Source: a virus
Virus record (IMG/VR): IMGVR_UViG_3300036861_000069
Coordinates: 1 to 40,009 of that record
DNA: 40,009 nt
Reading direction: 5' to 3' (one strand)
The notes under the pieces were generated by a model that did not search any database, was not told the DNA's origin, and saw only the letters and a list, made by a program, of their open reading frames with translations. The position numbers were made by a program, and so were the translations under genes. Every line of letters starts with the position of its first letter. The stretch's first letter is position 1. Positions 7,201-14,239 of the stretch are shown here, in pieces.

Positions 7201-7950
7201 CGCGATAAAACTCGTCGCGCAGCTTCCGGCGCTCGTCGTCACCGCCCCCGTGAGCGCTGGCAACTGTCCACACGCAAGGTTTCCCGACAGATCTGTGAAC
7301 GCTGGCTGGACCACGGTAATGTCCGCGCCGACGCTATTCTGCCGGAGGAACTTCGAGGCCCCGCCCGTTCCACTGAGGTCGGTATGTGTGCCGCCCCGCG
7401 CGAGCCCGAGGAGCCCTGTCCACCCGAGGGTGTGGACGTTAGACGCCGATGTCATGGTGACGTTGGTATCGTTACCAAAGCTCTGCACCGAGCCCGATTG
7501 ACCGCCGAGCGTCAGGATGCCTCCGGCAGCGCCTCCGCATGTTGGGGTGAAGGTCCAATGTCCTGCACCATCGGTAACGAGGCAATCACCGCTATTGCCG
7601 TCCTGCGTCGGCCATGTGAACGTAATATTGGCAGGGACAGAGCCGACCGTGAACGTCGTCGTATTGGCGTTAGCGCCGCTGAAGAATGTCGCCTTGCCGT
7701 AGGTGGTCGACGCGACACCAAGATTCAAGAACGTAGGGCCAGTGAGTGTCAGCCCGGTCAGCGTCATCGGATCAACGAGCCCGAGATTGAGGGTCCCGCC
7801 CAACCCGACCGGCGAGCCGGAAACCGTCGTATGCAACGCCTCCGGGACGACGGTGATTGTGCCCTGTGGAGTCGGGTCGGTATTAGTAGAGGTAATGCCC
7901 GCCCAGGCCAGCGAGGGGAAGAGAATCAGAACGAGAAGTAGCCGCCGCAT
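4231..7950 (-). CDS. Large fibre-like protein with Sec signal peptide (1239 residues)
   Basis: ATG 7950 overlaps the upstream stop (TGATG). The leader MRRLLLVLILFPSLAWAG has an AWA cleavage site. The mature protein is a long Gly/Ser/Thr/Ala-rich repetitive sequence of the phage tail-fibre kind, with units such as NVGIGTTTPNVGAF and SGKRMAEIYAQ, and with KRGARIEAITNGTSGSADLA. It ends TVCADINGNLFANAGPC. About 250 residues match the 548-residue protein encoded at 8303-9949. By composition it should be an elongated beta-structured trimeric fibre. A cleavable signal peptide is not expected for a fibre assembled in the cytoplasm. It may be a fibre loaded from the periplasm, a secreted adhesin or a decoy. 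Export is inferred from the leader. Confidence 0.8.
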   Translation of the reverse strand: MRRLLLVLILFPSLAWAGITSTNTDPTPQGTITVVPEALHTTVSGSPVGLGGTLNLGLVDPMTLTGLTLTGPTFLNLGVASTTYGKATFFSGANANTTTFTVGSVPANITFTWPTQDGNSGDCLVTDGAGHWTFTPTCGGAAGGILTLGGQSGSVQSFGNDTNVTMTSASNVHTLGWTGLLGLARGGTHTDLSGTGGASKFLRQNSVGADITVVQPAFTDLSGNLACGQLPALTGAVTTSAGSCATSFIAAATFVTSVTTPLIYGGTAAGSTLTLAGTSNGAPVNAHVILNASAQGNVGIGTTTPNVGAFGSGTIVSIVGANKGVVELVSTAADAAATDLGYLAFIGSNNTSGKRMAEIYAQSTGTTANNRGAYLGISIKPDGAALAETVRITSTTIGLGTTSANVGAFSASNFVVTVGRGTGEGILELLGNTSASGAGLGSLAFTNETGAKRGARIEAITNGTSGSADLAFSTSTTGTLAEVMRLDKAGNMKLNAYGAGALSTDASGNVTAGILSRPFGGWGSDVSGSTGVVSFNAGTPIFNNVLTAGRILYGAAGNTVLSSADFTFDAAQVVVGGVARQNITAASPVYDIAGNTLGYGLTIGGVTPSSPTVLNVASGKQLNAVQVNLTNSGAGDLNAFAFTLAATGATQSVQPIRGLIGTVTNSGTGNAKTTAMRLQSVGSGANASVLGTIDGSVDLISTTNTNSFIYGATLDASGGALASARGSGLLFFEGINAPKFLIGVGSLGPISWDAAAYRAWMGSGSTTTARAIQVLSTDAGTETWMVDRIGFQVMTPSLISPSFANSRPLLINATTSGLRNAAESGLTSNPVAGYYVVNNDSSTSLATGLGDHTSVTGWTRAIEGATFTGTGIASVNTYEIFGSSSATERAALAGFGFYNLGSNASVYGVNGFMGVASAVASIGTLVSSGLFELNCQLASCSTKGFGIVAQNLTSPFGTTLIGASAFFVLSKTTDGGATEAWTDAFRVASSYSSTTPNMRILNDGTIRVTPIAAFASNATGIAALRLTAGTDTAATTTQAYGLLSEFFPRNTSANSEFAGVSVQLTTDGSNINGGMVAGDFQYTRLTAAGQGGFNAAVAGGVHTQVSGAGGIHHQGHHGLWLWSGDQVAGQVTTRAGTAVLVGSGSTGGWTHFVEFYDRDLSGATLFGPLLFRVDQNGVIFSNAPSGFTGNVMDFQVNGTSQFKVRQDGLVTNRKLAGVAASATVCADINGNLFANAGPC

Positions 7951-8312
7951 CACGTGCCACGACAAACATAGAAAATCTTGCCGTCCCCGAGCGTGAGCGC
8001 CATCGTGATCGTCAGCGCGGTCGTGCTGGTCGACACGCCAAGCGAGATCGCCGAATTGGGAACCGCGATGCAGACGGGCGCGGCGCTTAACGTCGCAGAG
8101 AAGCTGAGCGTGCAGCTCAGGACCGAGACGCCCGAGCCGACCGTGATGATGCCAGAGCCATTGTCCCCCGAGACGCTGGGTGATGTGCCGCAGGACGACA
8201 CGGTAGGCGTGCCGCTGAGCGTCGCGGCCGTCCCGTCCGTGAGAGCTACCGGGAGCGCCCAGACGGACGTTGTGAGAAGAAGCAGCACCAGGAGCGCTGC
8301 GACTAGTTGCAT
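7950..8312 (-). CDS. Exported small beta-type protein with four cysteines
   Basis: 120 residues, ATG 8312, overlapping the end of the 548-residue fibre gene by ten bases. Leader MQLVAALLVLLLLTTSVWAL is a clear Sec signal with an A-x-A-like site near SVWA. The mature part is Ser/Thr/Gly-rich with four cysteines (SSCGTS, LSCTLS, PVCIAV, YVCRGT), enough for two disulfides. It lies between the two fibre-like genes, so it may be a partner of one of them. No family recognised. Confidence 0.75.
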   Translation of the reverse strand: MQLVAALLVLLLLTTSVWALPVALTDGTAATLSGTPTVSSCGTSPSVSGDNGSGIITVGSGVSVLSCTLSFSATLSAAPVCIAVPNSAISLGVSTSTTALTITMALTLGDGKIFYVCRGT

Positions 8313-9949
8313 ATGCTGACCCCGTTGAGGCGCTTAGCAATCGCCCCGGTGCCGGAGCCGGCGCAGGGATTGGCGATCGTGCAGTCGGAGCAGTACCCGA
8401 CGTCGCCGTTCGTCGTCAGCACCGTCGCGATGTTGGCGAACGTAAATCCGGCCAGGCGCGTGGCGCCGGCCTTCGTCCAGCGCAAGACCTCCGCGAGCGT
8501 CCCAGCGCTCGATGTATAGACCGCCAAGTCAGCAGACCCATCGGTGCCATTGGTGATGGCCTCGATGCGGGCACCGCGCTTCGAGCCGCTGATATTCGTG
8601 AAGGCGATCGAGCCGATGCCGGTGGCGCCGCTGGCGGTATTCCCTGTGACTTCCACGACGCTCTCGAACCCTGACGCCGCCCCAATCGTTAGATACGTAT
8701 TCGAGGCACTGAACGCCGCGACGTTTGAGGCTGTCGTGTTGATGTCGACGTTGCCGCCGCTCTCAATCCGCATCCGCTCCGTCAGAGACCCGGCGTTCGG
8801 CTTCGTGTTGAACCCCAGAAACGCCCCGCGATTATTCGAGGTCGCGCCGACCGTCTGGGCATAAACCTCGGCCATCCGCTTGCCGCTAGTGTTCGCGCTG
8901 CCGATGAAGGACACGTAACCGAGATCGGTCGCCGGGGCATCGGCGGACGTCGAGATCAGTTCGAGCACGCCCTTGGTGGCACCGCTCACGCTGGTCACGG
9001 TGCCGGAGGCGAAGCCGCCCACGTTGGGGGTCGTGGTCCCGACCGCCACATTCCCCTGAGCCGAACCGTTGAGTATCACGTCGGCACTCGCCGGGCTGCC
9101 GTTAGAGGTGCCGGCGAGCGTGAGGGTACTCCCGACGGTCGTGCCGCCATACACGATCGGCACCGTCACGCTAGTCGTGATCGTCGGGGCGACCTGCATG
9201 ACGAACGTGGTCCCCGTGCCGGTCTGGGCCGCAATCGCCGTCGCGTTGCCGCTCGACGTGATGGGGCCGGTCAGGTTCGCGTTCGTGATGACCGTGGTCG
9301 CGCACGATCCCGCCGACGTGGTGACACTACCGGTCAACGCCGGCAACTGCGCGCACGTCGCCGAACCCGAGAGATTTGTAAAGGCCGGCTGAGCCTTGGA
9401 GATGACGCCAGCAGCGCTGATGGCCGTCAGGAAATTATTGGACGAGCCGGTATCGGCGACCACCGTGGTCCCGATCGTGCCGGCTGCATTCTTATCGTGG
9501 AATCGAAGACCGGTGGAGTCACCGAAGATGGCGAGCTTCCCAGCGGACGGTGAAGACGGTGCAGCGATATCCGTGAAGAGGATGTAACCAACTGCGGGCG
9601 TTGCCGTCGGGATACTCGCGAGCGTTGTGGCATTGCCGATCGAGGTCACATCACCTGTCAGGTTCGCATTGGTAATTACGGTAGTCGCGCAGGAACCAGC
9701 CGAGGTGGTCACGCTGCCCGTTAATGCGGGCAGTTGCGAACACGCAAGACTGCCCGAGAGATCCGTGAACGGGATCGTCGGAATGACGCTCCACGCCCCC
9801 GTCAGGATATGGAGGTAACCAGTAGACGCGGAAGTGTCAATGCCGGTGCCGCCTCTGACCGGCGGGACCATCGTGGGGCCAGTGGTGGTGATGCCGGCCC
9901 ACGCGCCCGACGGGAACAGGAACAGGAGCGCAAGAAGAAATCGGATCAC
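8303..9949 (-). CDS. Fibre-like protein with Sec signal peptide (548 residues)
   Basis: GTG 9949 overlaps the upstream stop (GTGA). Leader MIRFLLALLFLFPSGAWAG has an AWA cleavage site followed by GITTTG. The N-terminal third has two copies of a unit containing QLPALTGSVTTSAGSCATTV (residue ~70 and ~205). Then come a stretch shared with the 1239-residue protein (NTSGKRMAE, NNRGAFLG, SKRGARIEAITNG) and a Cys-rich C-terminus (GYCSDCTIANPC, ending SICN). The composition is that of phage fibre proteins. The signal peptide and even cysteine pairs argue for a periplasmic stage. Paralogue of the 4231-7950 product. Confidence 0.8.
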   Translation of the reverse strand: MIRFLLALLFLFPSGAWAGITTTGPTMVPPVRGGTGIDTSASTGYLHILTGAWSVIPTIPFTDLSGSLACSQLPALTGSVTTSAGSCATTVITNANLTGDVTSIGNATTLASIPTATPAVGYILFTDIAAPSSPSAGKLAIFGDSTGLRFHDKNAAGTIGTTVVADTGSSNNFLTAISAAGVISKAQPAFTNLSGSATCAQLPALTGSVTTSAGSCATTVITNANLTGPITSSGNATAIAAQTGTGTTFVMQVAPTITTSVTVPIVYGGTTVGSTLTLAGTSNGSPASADVILNGSAQGNVAVGTTTPNVGGFASGTVTSVSGATKGVLELISTSADAPATDLGYVSFIGSANTSGKRMAEVYAQTVGATSNNRGAFLGFNTKPNAGSLTERMRIESGGNVDINTTASNVAAFSASNTYLTIGAASGFESVVEVTGNTASGATGIGSIAFTNISGSKRGARIEAITNGTDGSADLAVYTSSAGTLAEVLRWTKAGATRLAGFTFANIATVLTTNGDVGYCSDCTIANPCAGSGTGAIAKRLNGVSICN

Positions 9950-10239
9950 TTGAATCGCTCGATATGGCCCCTATCAGCACAGTTCGCTAGCGTTGATCGC
10001 GTAAACCCGGACCACTTAACTTCGTTTTCGGAGACACGGAGCGCCTCCCCGAAACAGATATTGCAACCGCATGGAGCCTGCACCTCGCGCGTCTCACCAA
10101 TCGGGATCTGCTCAAACTGCCTGGCTAGCAGTGCGCGACGACCCATCTCCTCGATCTCCCAGTCCTGAAGCTGGAAGCTTGTGATACCAGCCCATGCCGG
10201 CGAGACGAGCAGAAGAAGGATCAGCAGGACTACGGGCAC
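9946..10239 (-). CDS. 97-residue exported protein with AWAGIT leader
   Basis: GTG 10239 overlaps the TAG of the upstream gene, with GGGGCG upstream. Leader VPVVLLILLLLVSPAWAGIT has the same AWAGIT cleavage region as both fibre proteins. The mature part differs from them: a charged helix (DWEIEEMGRRALLARQFEQI) followed by a Cys cluster (APCGCNICFGEAL) and NCADRG. Four or more cysteines could form disulfides or bind metal. No family recognised. It lies directly before the 548-residue fibre gene. Confidence 0.7.
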   Translation of the reverse strand: MPVVLLILLLLVSPAWAGITSFQLQDWEIEEMGRRALLARQFEQIPIGETREVQAPCGCNICFGEALRVSENEVKWSGFTRSTLANCADRGHIERFK

Positions 10240-10619
10240 GTGTAGAGCGCCCCACTGATCGTGAGATCGACGTCGGTGCCGACGCCCTGCCACGCGGTAA
10301 TCGTCATGCCCGCCGTGAGCACGATCCCGTTCATGTACTCGAGCGCCTGATTCGCGGCCAGCCCGAAGGCTGGCACCCACGAGACCCCATCACCCTTGAC
10401 GGTGACCGCACGCACGGTCGTCCCGGTGGCGTTACTGGCGATGAGCGCCGAGGTCGTGACGAAAATCTTACCGGCGGGAACCGTATAGACGACCGTATTC
10501 GGGGTCGTGGTCAGCGCGCCGTGAAACGCCAGCGTCGGGACGATGGTGCAGGGCGCGGCCTCGGCGAGCGCAACGCCACCCACCAAGAACAGAGAGACGA
10601 GCAGCGCGCGTCGGATCAC
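10230..10619 (-). CDS. 129-residue exported beta-type protein
   Basis: GTG 10619 overlaps the upstream stop (GTGA). Leader MIRRALLVSLFLVGGVALAEA is a standard Sec signal (cleavage near AEA). The mature part carries VVYTVPAGKIFVTTSALI and DLTISGALYTCP, a pattern of short beta strands resembling small jelly-roll or head-fibre-type domains. Two cysteines near the ends (APCTIV and YTCP) could clamp the fold. Function unknown. Confidence 0.75.
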   Translation of the reverse strand: MIRRALLVSLFLVGGVALAEAAPCTIVPTLAFHGALTTTPNTVVYTVPAGKIFVTTSALIASNATGTTVRAVTVKGDGVSWVPAFGLAANQALEYMNGIVLTAGMTITAWQGVGTDVDLTISGALYTCP

Positions 10620-11050
10620 TGGAACCCCACCAGCCAGAACAGGACGTCCAGGCTCGTCGTCACGTCGACCGAGCCCGTGATCGGGACGTTGGCGGCCTGG
10701 GTTAACCGGCCCTGCTTATCGACGGTGAACTGTCCGACGTTGGTGGCGTCTCCGTACTGACCGGGCGTGACCGCGGTGTCCGCGATGGAGATACCAGGGA
10801 CGCCGAGGCCGGGGTCCGTGACCACGATCCCGGTGCCGGGGGTGAGCCCAGGTTCCCCAGTGAAGTCACCGAAGACTTGAGCGGTCGCCGCACCCGCCCA
10901 GACCAGCGCGAGAGCGGCGACGAGTACAACGGCTGTCATCGTGCAACATGGGCTCAGACCTGTACGCTGTCCGCCTCGGCTCTCGCCTACGGGTGCCCCC
11001 GACTCAGCGGTTCTTTGGCGCCTCGGGCCTTTCTTCGCCCTCAGGATCAT
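10616..11050 (-). CDS. Exported protein, Ala-rich leader, DFTGEPG repeat-like mature part
   Basis: Two starts are possible. ATG 11050 lies two bases after the upstream stop and gives 144 residues with a 37-residue basic extension. ATG 10939 begins directly at a clean Sec leader (MTAVVLVAALALVWAGAATA, then QVFG) and gives 107 residues. The first is chosen because genes here are tightly coupled, but the second is equally reasonable. The mature part includes VTDPGLGVPGISIADTAV, VGQFTVDKQGRLTQA and SLDVLFWLVGFQ, typical of phage fibre or baseplate-type beta sequence. No cysteines in the mature part. Function unknown. Confidence 0.65.
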   Translation of the reverse strand: MILRAKKGPRRQRTAESGAPVGESRGGQRTGLSPCCTMTAVVLVAALALVWAGAATAQVFGDFTGEPGLTPGTGIVVTDPGLGVPGISIADTAVTPGQYGDATNVGQFTVDKQGRLTQAANVPITGSVDVTTSLDVLFWLVGFQ

Positions 11051-11052
11051 GG

Positions 11053-11553
11053 TTAGTAGCTATCCGCCCTGACCGTCAGAGTGCCGGTCGCGCTGGGGCC
11101 ACACGAGGTCAACGCGAGCGTCATCGTATTCCCGCGGGTGGCGATCAGGGGCACCGTGAACGTCCCGATGCGGAACGAGGAGGTGATCTGGTTGGGATAG
11201 GCGCGGATGACCGTGGCGCCATCGCTGATCGTCAACGTGGCCGTGCCTGCCGAGCACCGCACGGAGAAGTCGTAGACGCGGACGTTCTGCGTGTTCTGGT
11301 TCGGGGTCAGCACGATCGAGATGCCTTGCCCTACTGAGGACGTGACGCTCTTGTTGAGCGGGAAGGCCGCGGTCTGTGCGAAGAGGTCTGGCCGTCCAGG
11401 GCCACGGGCCATGGCGGGCGCCGCGAACACGAGAAGAAGCGCCAGGAGACCGCCGAGGTCTCGGGCGGTGAAACTCCTCCGGTGTTTCTCAGGAGGGAGG
11501 AAGCGGAGCCCCGTCTGCACCTCTCGTGCAGCACCATGCCGGAGGAGGCTCAT
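11053..11553 (-). CDS. Exported or signal-anchored protein related to the 131-residue protein downstream of the virion genes
   Basis: 166 residues from ATG 11553 (ATGA overlap). The hydrophobic segment (GGLLALLLVFAAPAMARG) comes only after 33 polar residues, so it could be a long signal peptide or an anchor; no later start with a good ribosome site was seen. The mature domain contains VRCSAGTATLTISDGATV and LTSCGPSATGTLTVRAD. The same order of motifs occurs in the exported 131-residue protein at 12268-12663, so the two are paralogues with a conserved Cys pair. Confidence 0.7.
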   Translation of the reverse strand: MSLLRHGAAREVQTGLRFLPPEKHRRSFTARDLGGLLALLLVFAAPAMARGPGRPDLFAQTAAFPLNKSVTSSVGQGISIVLTPNQNTQNVRVYDFSVRCSAGTATLTISDGATVIRAYPNQITSSFRIGTFTVPLIATRGNTMTLALTSCGPSATGTLTVRADSY

Positions 11554-11675
11554 GTCCGTAACCCGGTGGAGTAGCCACAGCGCGGCGTGAGACAGATGAA
11601 CCAGCGGACGACGCCGACCACGGCCAGCCCTTCGCCGCTCGCCCGCATGGAGCCGCCGCAGTCCCGGCACTTCAC
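11550..11675 (-). CDS. 41-residue zinc-ribbon-like protein
   Basis: GTG 11675 overlaps the stop of the 77-residue gene (GTGA), and its own TGA overlaps the next ATG. The sequence begins VKCRDCGGSMRASGEG and ends with FICLTPRCGYS, a C-x2-C ... C-x4-C pattern that can bind one zinc ion, as in the phage Ogr/Delta-like zinc-finger proteins (CxxC...TRS..N...C..C) but shorter. A transcription-related role is possible, not shown. Confidence 0.6.
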   Translation of the reverse strand: MKCRDCGGSMRASGEGLAVVGVVRWFICLTPRCGYSTGLRT

Positions 11676-11905
11676 TTCCGTCGTCGTCCCGCCTTGTCGT
11701 TCCCGGCCGGCAAGCCGTTCGTGATCCGTGGCGACGCGCCGCCCCCGAAGTCCCCAATGGTCGTGTTGCCCGGCGTGGTGGCGTCGCCCCCGAAGTCGCC
11801 GACGAGTGCCGGAGGGGACGCGAACGCGAGCGTGCCCTTCACCGGATTGGCCTTGTCGGGGTTCGGTCGCAGGGAGTTCTTGCCGTACTTCGACTCGTTC
11901 TTCAT
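11672..11905 (-). CDS. 77-residue disordered basic-ended protein
   Basis: ATG 11905 with GGAGAT five bases upstream. Begins MKNESKYGKNSLRPNPDK and contains two VGDFGG/IGDFGG-type repeats (residues ~35-57), then a basic end (KAGRRRK). Low complexity and lack of hydrophobic core suggest an unstructured peptide. It lies between the two-span membrane protein and the zinc-ribbon peptide. Not recognised. Confidence 0.6.
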   Translation of the reverse strand: MKNESKYGKNSLRPNPDKANPVKGTLAFASPPALVGDFGGDATTPGNTTIGDFGGGASPRITNGLPAGNDKAGRRRK

Positions 11906-11915
11906 AGGATCTCCT

Positions 11916-12266
11916 TCACGCGCGCCACCAGATCAGGGGCGACAAGATCATGAATCCCGCGAGGACAGCCAGCCGCTCCCACGAGGGGTCGCGCATGGCC
12001 TGGGAGGCAAGGACCATCGCGGCAATGAGCGACGCCCAGCGCAAGGCGCGGCCACTCAACAGCGTGACGATGGGCTCGAGCATCCGAGCCGAGTCGATCA
12101 GGAGGACGGCGATCTCGGCCAGGGCCTTGTCCCGCTTGACCACCCGATGCTGCGCGCGAGCTTGACGAAGTGACGCCTCGTCGGAAATCTCGGGGGGGTC
12201 CATGTCTAGGATCGGTGGGCCGTCGCCGTTTGTCGCGCGATGCGTCTCGGTAGTGAGGTCGCGCAT
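11916..12266 (-). CDS. 116-residue protein with C-terminal membrane spans
   Basis: ATG 12266 directly follows the upstream TGA. The N-terminal half is charged and helical (SLRQARAQHRVVKRDKALAE); the C-terminal half has two hydrophobic stretches (LRWASLIAAMVLASQAM and RLAVLAGFMILSPLIWW) separated by a short loop. A hairpin with both ends in the cytoplasm is likely. Holin or membrane-scaffold roles are conceivable, though it lies 10 kb from the lysozyme gene in map distance. No family recognised. Confidence 0.6.
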   Translation of the reverse strand: MRDLTTETHRATNGDGPPILDMDPPEISDEASLRQARAQHRVVKRDKALAEIAVLLIDSARMLEPIVTLLSGRALRWASLIAAMVLASQAMRDPSWERLAVLAGFMILSPLIWWRA

Positions 12267-12267
12267 C

Positions 12268-12663
12268 TCAGTGCAGGTCCGCGAGCACGTTCAGAGTCGC
12301 CGTATTGCCAGAGCCACAGGCCGCTAGGGTGATGACCACGCTGGCTCCGGCCGCCGCGGTATAGGGCGGGAACGTGAAGGTCACGATCGAGGTGCCGATC
12401 GCCGCCGCTGGCGTGCTCCATGTGGTCACCGTGGCTTCCGCGATGGTCACGCCAGAGGTGCCCGCAGAGCACCACCCGGAGAGCCCGTAGACGCGCCACG
12501 CCCGACCGGCGACCCCCGTCAGGGTCTTGGCCGCCGATGCGCTGGCCGTGGAGACCACCTGCGAGTTCCGGGGGTTGAGTTGGCTCGGATACGAAGTGGT
12601 CTGAGCGAGCGCCGGGCCAGAGCAAGCTAGGAGCATGAGGACCGTCAAGGCGAGTCGTCGCAT
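12268..12663 (-). CDS. 131-residue exported beta-type protein with Cys pair
   Basis: ATG 12663 with GGGGAGG eight bases upstream. Sec leader MRRLALTVLMLLACSGPALAQ ends ALAQ. The mature domain contains SGWCSAGTSGVTIAEATV and ITLAACGSGNTATLNVLAD; the WCSAGT...CG.G.. T.TL.V.AD framework is shared with the 166-residue protein at 11053. Two cysteines in the mature domain suit a periplasmic disulfide. It is the first gene after the internal virion protein block, in transcription order. Function unknown. Confidence 0.75.
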   Translation of the reverse strand: MRRLALTVLMLLACSGPALAQTTSYPSQLNPRNSQVVSTASASAAKTLTGVAGRAWRVYGLSGWCSAGTSGVTIAEATVTTWSTPAAAIGTSIVTFTFPPYTAAAGASVVITLAACGSGNTATLNVLADLH

Positions 12664-12710
12664 GCGGGGCCTCCCCTCGGAAGCGGTGAGCAGGATAGCA
12701 CGCGCGCCGG

Positions 12711-12935
12711 TCATTCGTCGAACCCTGACCCATAGGCGACGGGCAGCTTGGCCTTGACGGCGAGGTACTTGATCGCGGCGTTGGCGGCGGAAATCTGTTC
12801 GGTCGTCTTCTGGGCATGCTGCATGGCGTCGGTCAGGGTGGCGACGATCCACTCCTCCATCACATCGAGGGTGCTCGCCTCTGGCTGGGCCTCGGAGAGC
12901 AGGCGTTCGGCGTCGGAGGCGAGGTCGTCACTCAT
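12711..12935 (-). CDS. 74-residue helical protein, weak small-terminase-like pattern
   Basis: ATG 12935 overlaps the upstream TGA. The protein is helical and acidic at the N-terminus, with VMEEWIVATLTDAMQHAQ and TEQISAANAAIKYLAVKA. An acidic helix, a short linker and an 'AA.K.L' helix recall short phage small-terminase subunits in podoviruses, but this is only a pattern impression; the gene is 20 kb from the large terminase. It could equally be a small virion or regulatory protein. Confidence 0.55.
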   Translation of the reverse strand: MSDDLASDAERLLSEAQPEASTLDVMEEWIVATLTDAMQHAQKTTEQISAANAAIKYLAVKAKLPVAYGSGFDE

Positions 12936-14239
12936 GGGCCGGGCCACATCTCAGGGACGCCGACCAGGCGCCCGCCCTCACGGATCGCCTGAGCGGCGAG
13001 CGGCGTCGCGACCCGAGCAGCCATGTTGAGCGCGGGCGACATCGGCACGTTCCGGTAGGTGGTCTCCGGGATCACACGCTCGCCGATGGCCCCACCGATG
13101 ACTGGACCAGCGAGATAGCCTGATGCGCCGAGCGGGTAGCCGACCGCCTCGCCGGCCAGCGCGCCCTGGAGCCGTCGAGACCACGGGCTGTGCTTGGCCG
13201 CCGTGATGGGCTGCGCGCCGGGTCGGATGATCGCACGGATCGGGTCCAGGTCACGACTCAGGAGCGAGCGCTTACCGAACTGATCGAACGCGCGCTGCGC
13301 CTTCACGGGGTCGAACGTCTCGCCGTGCAGGAACTTTCCGCGCTCGGCAAACTCCATGAACCCGGCGCCAGCCTTGTACTCAGCGCGCTGCTTCATGAAT
13401 GCCTCACCGAGCCCCTGCTCGATGTCCTCAAGAGAGTGATCGACGCCGCGCAACGCTCGGCGATAGGCTGCGGGGCTGCTTTTCCTGGCCCCGGGCAGGG
13501 CGTCGATCACGTCGCGGATCTCCACTTGGACCATCTCGCGCCCCTCGCGTGGGGCGGTGTCAATCACGCGCGTCAAGCCGAGAGCCGACTTGTCCGACAT
13601 CGGGATCTCCATCGTCTTACCGGCGGGGATCGCGCCCTTGATCCCCTGAAGCGCCCGTTCGTAGTCGGCCGATAAGAGGCGCTGCCCGGTGCCGTGCGCC
13701 ATCTCGTACAGGCCCTTCTCGGTCGACGGCAGACCACTCCAGGACGGCACCGACGTCTTCAGCCAGTCCCCGAGCCTCCGAGCGGTCTCCGAGGCAAAGC
13801 GTCGATACAGCGTCGGGCTGAGGAATGGCGACACGACACGCCCCAGCGCTTCCCCGGCGAGTTGCGTGGCTCCCCCGTAGCCAGGAGAGACCTTCTGGCC
13901 CGTGACGGCCTGACCGACGTCATGTCCCGCTTCGGAGGCCAGCACTCGTGAGGCGAGCCCGGCGAGTCCCGATCCAGGCGCAACGGTAGCCCCGATCATG
14001 GCCCCGATGTCACCCCCGCGCTCCTTGAGGGCCTTACCGAGAAACCCGGACACCGTGGGCTTCGCGACGGCCGCGCCTTTCGGGGCCACGGGGATCGAGT
14101 CCACCCGTTCCTTCGCGAGGAACCCGTACTCCTTCGGGTACTTCGCGGCCAGTCGCGTCCCCAGCTCGTCGTCGGAGATGTCAGCGTAGACGGGGTACTT
14201 CTCGCGCACGGCGGCCAGCGTGGCGGCTCGGTCAGGCAT
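12932..14239 (-). CDS. Probable internal virion/ejection protein (435 residues)
   Basis: ATG 14239 overlaps the upstream stop (TGATG). The N-terminus, VREKYPVYADISDDELGTRL then AAKYPKEYGF, matches a short helical module seen at the start of many large phage virion proteins. The middle has a Gly/Ala-rich amphipathic region (GDIGAMIGATVAPGSGLAG) and the end another Gly-rich hydrophobic region (GYLAGPVIGGAIGER), features of membrane-interacting ejection proteins. It follows other virion-type genes in a block. No enzymatic motif seen. Confidence 0.6.
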   Translation of the reverse strand: MPDRAATLAAVREKYPVYADISDDELGTRLAAKYPKEYGFLAKERVDSIPVAPKGAAVAKPTVSGFLGKALKERGGDIGAMIGATVAPGSGLAGLASRVLASEAGHDVGQAVTGQKVSPGYGGATQLAGEALGRVVSPFLSPTLYRRFASETARRLGDWLKTSVPSWSGLPSTEKGLYEMAHGTGQRLLSADYERALQGIKGAIPAGKTMEIPMSDKSALGLTRVIDTAPREGREMVQVEIRDVIDALPGARKSSPAAYRRALRGVDHSLEDIEQGLGEAFMKQRAEYKAGAGFMEFAERGKFLHGETFDPVKAQRAFDQFGKRSLLSRDLDPIRAIIRPGAQPITAAKHSPWSRRLQGALAGEAVGYPLGASGYLAGPVIGGAIGERVIPETTYRNVPMSPALNMAARVATPLAAQAIREGGRLVGVPEMWPGP

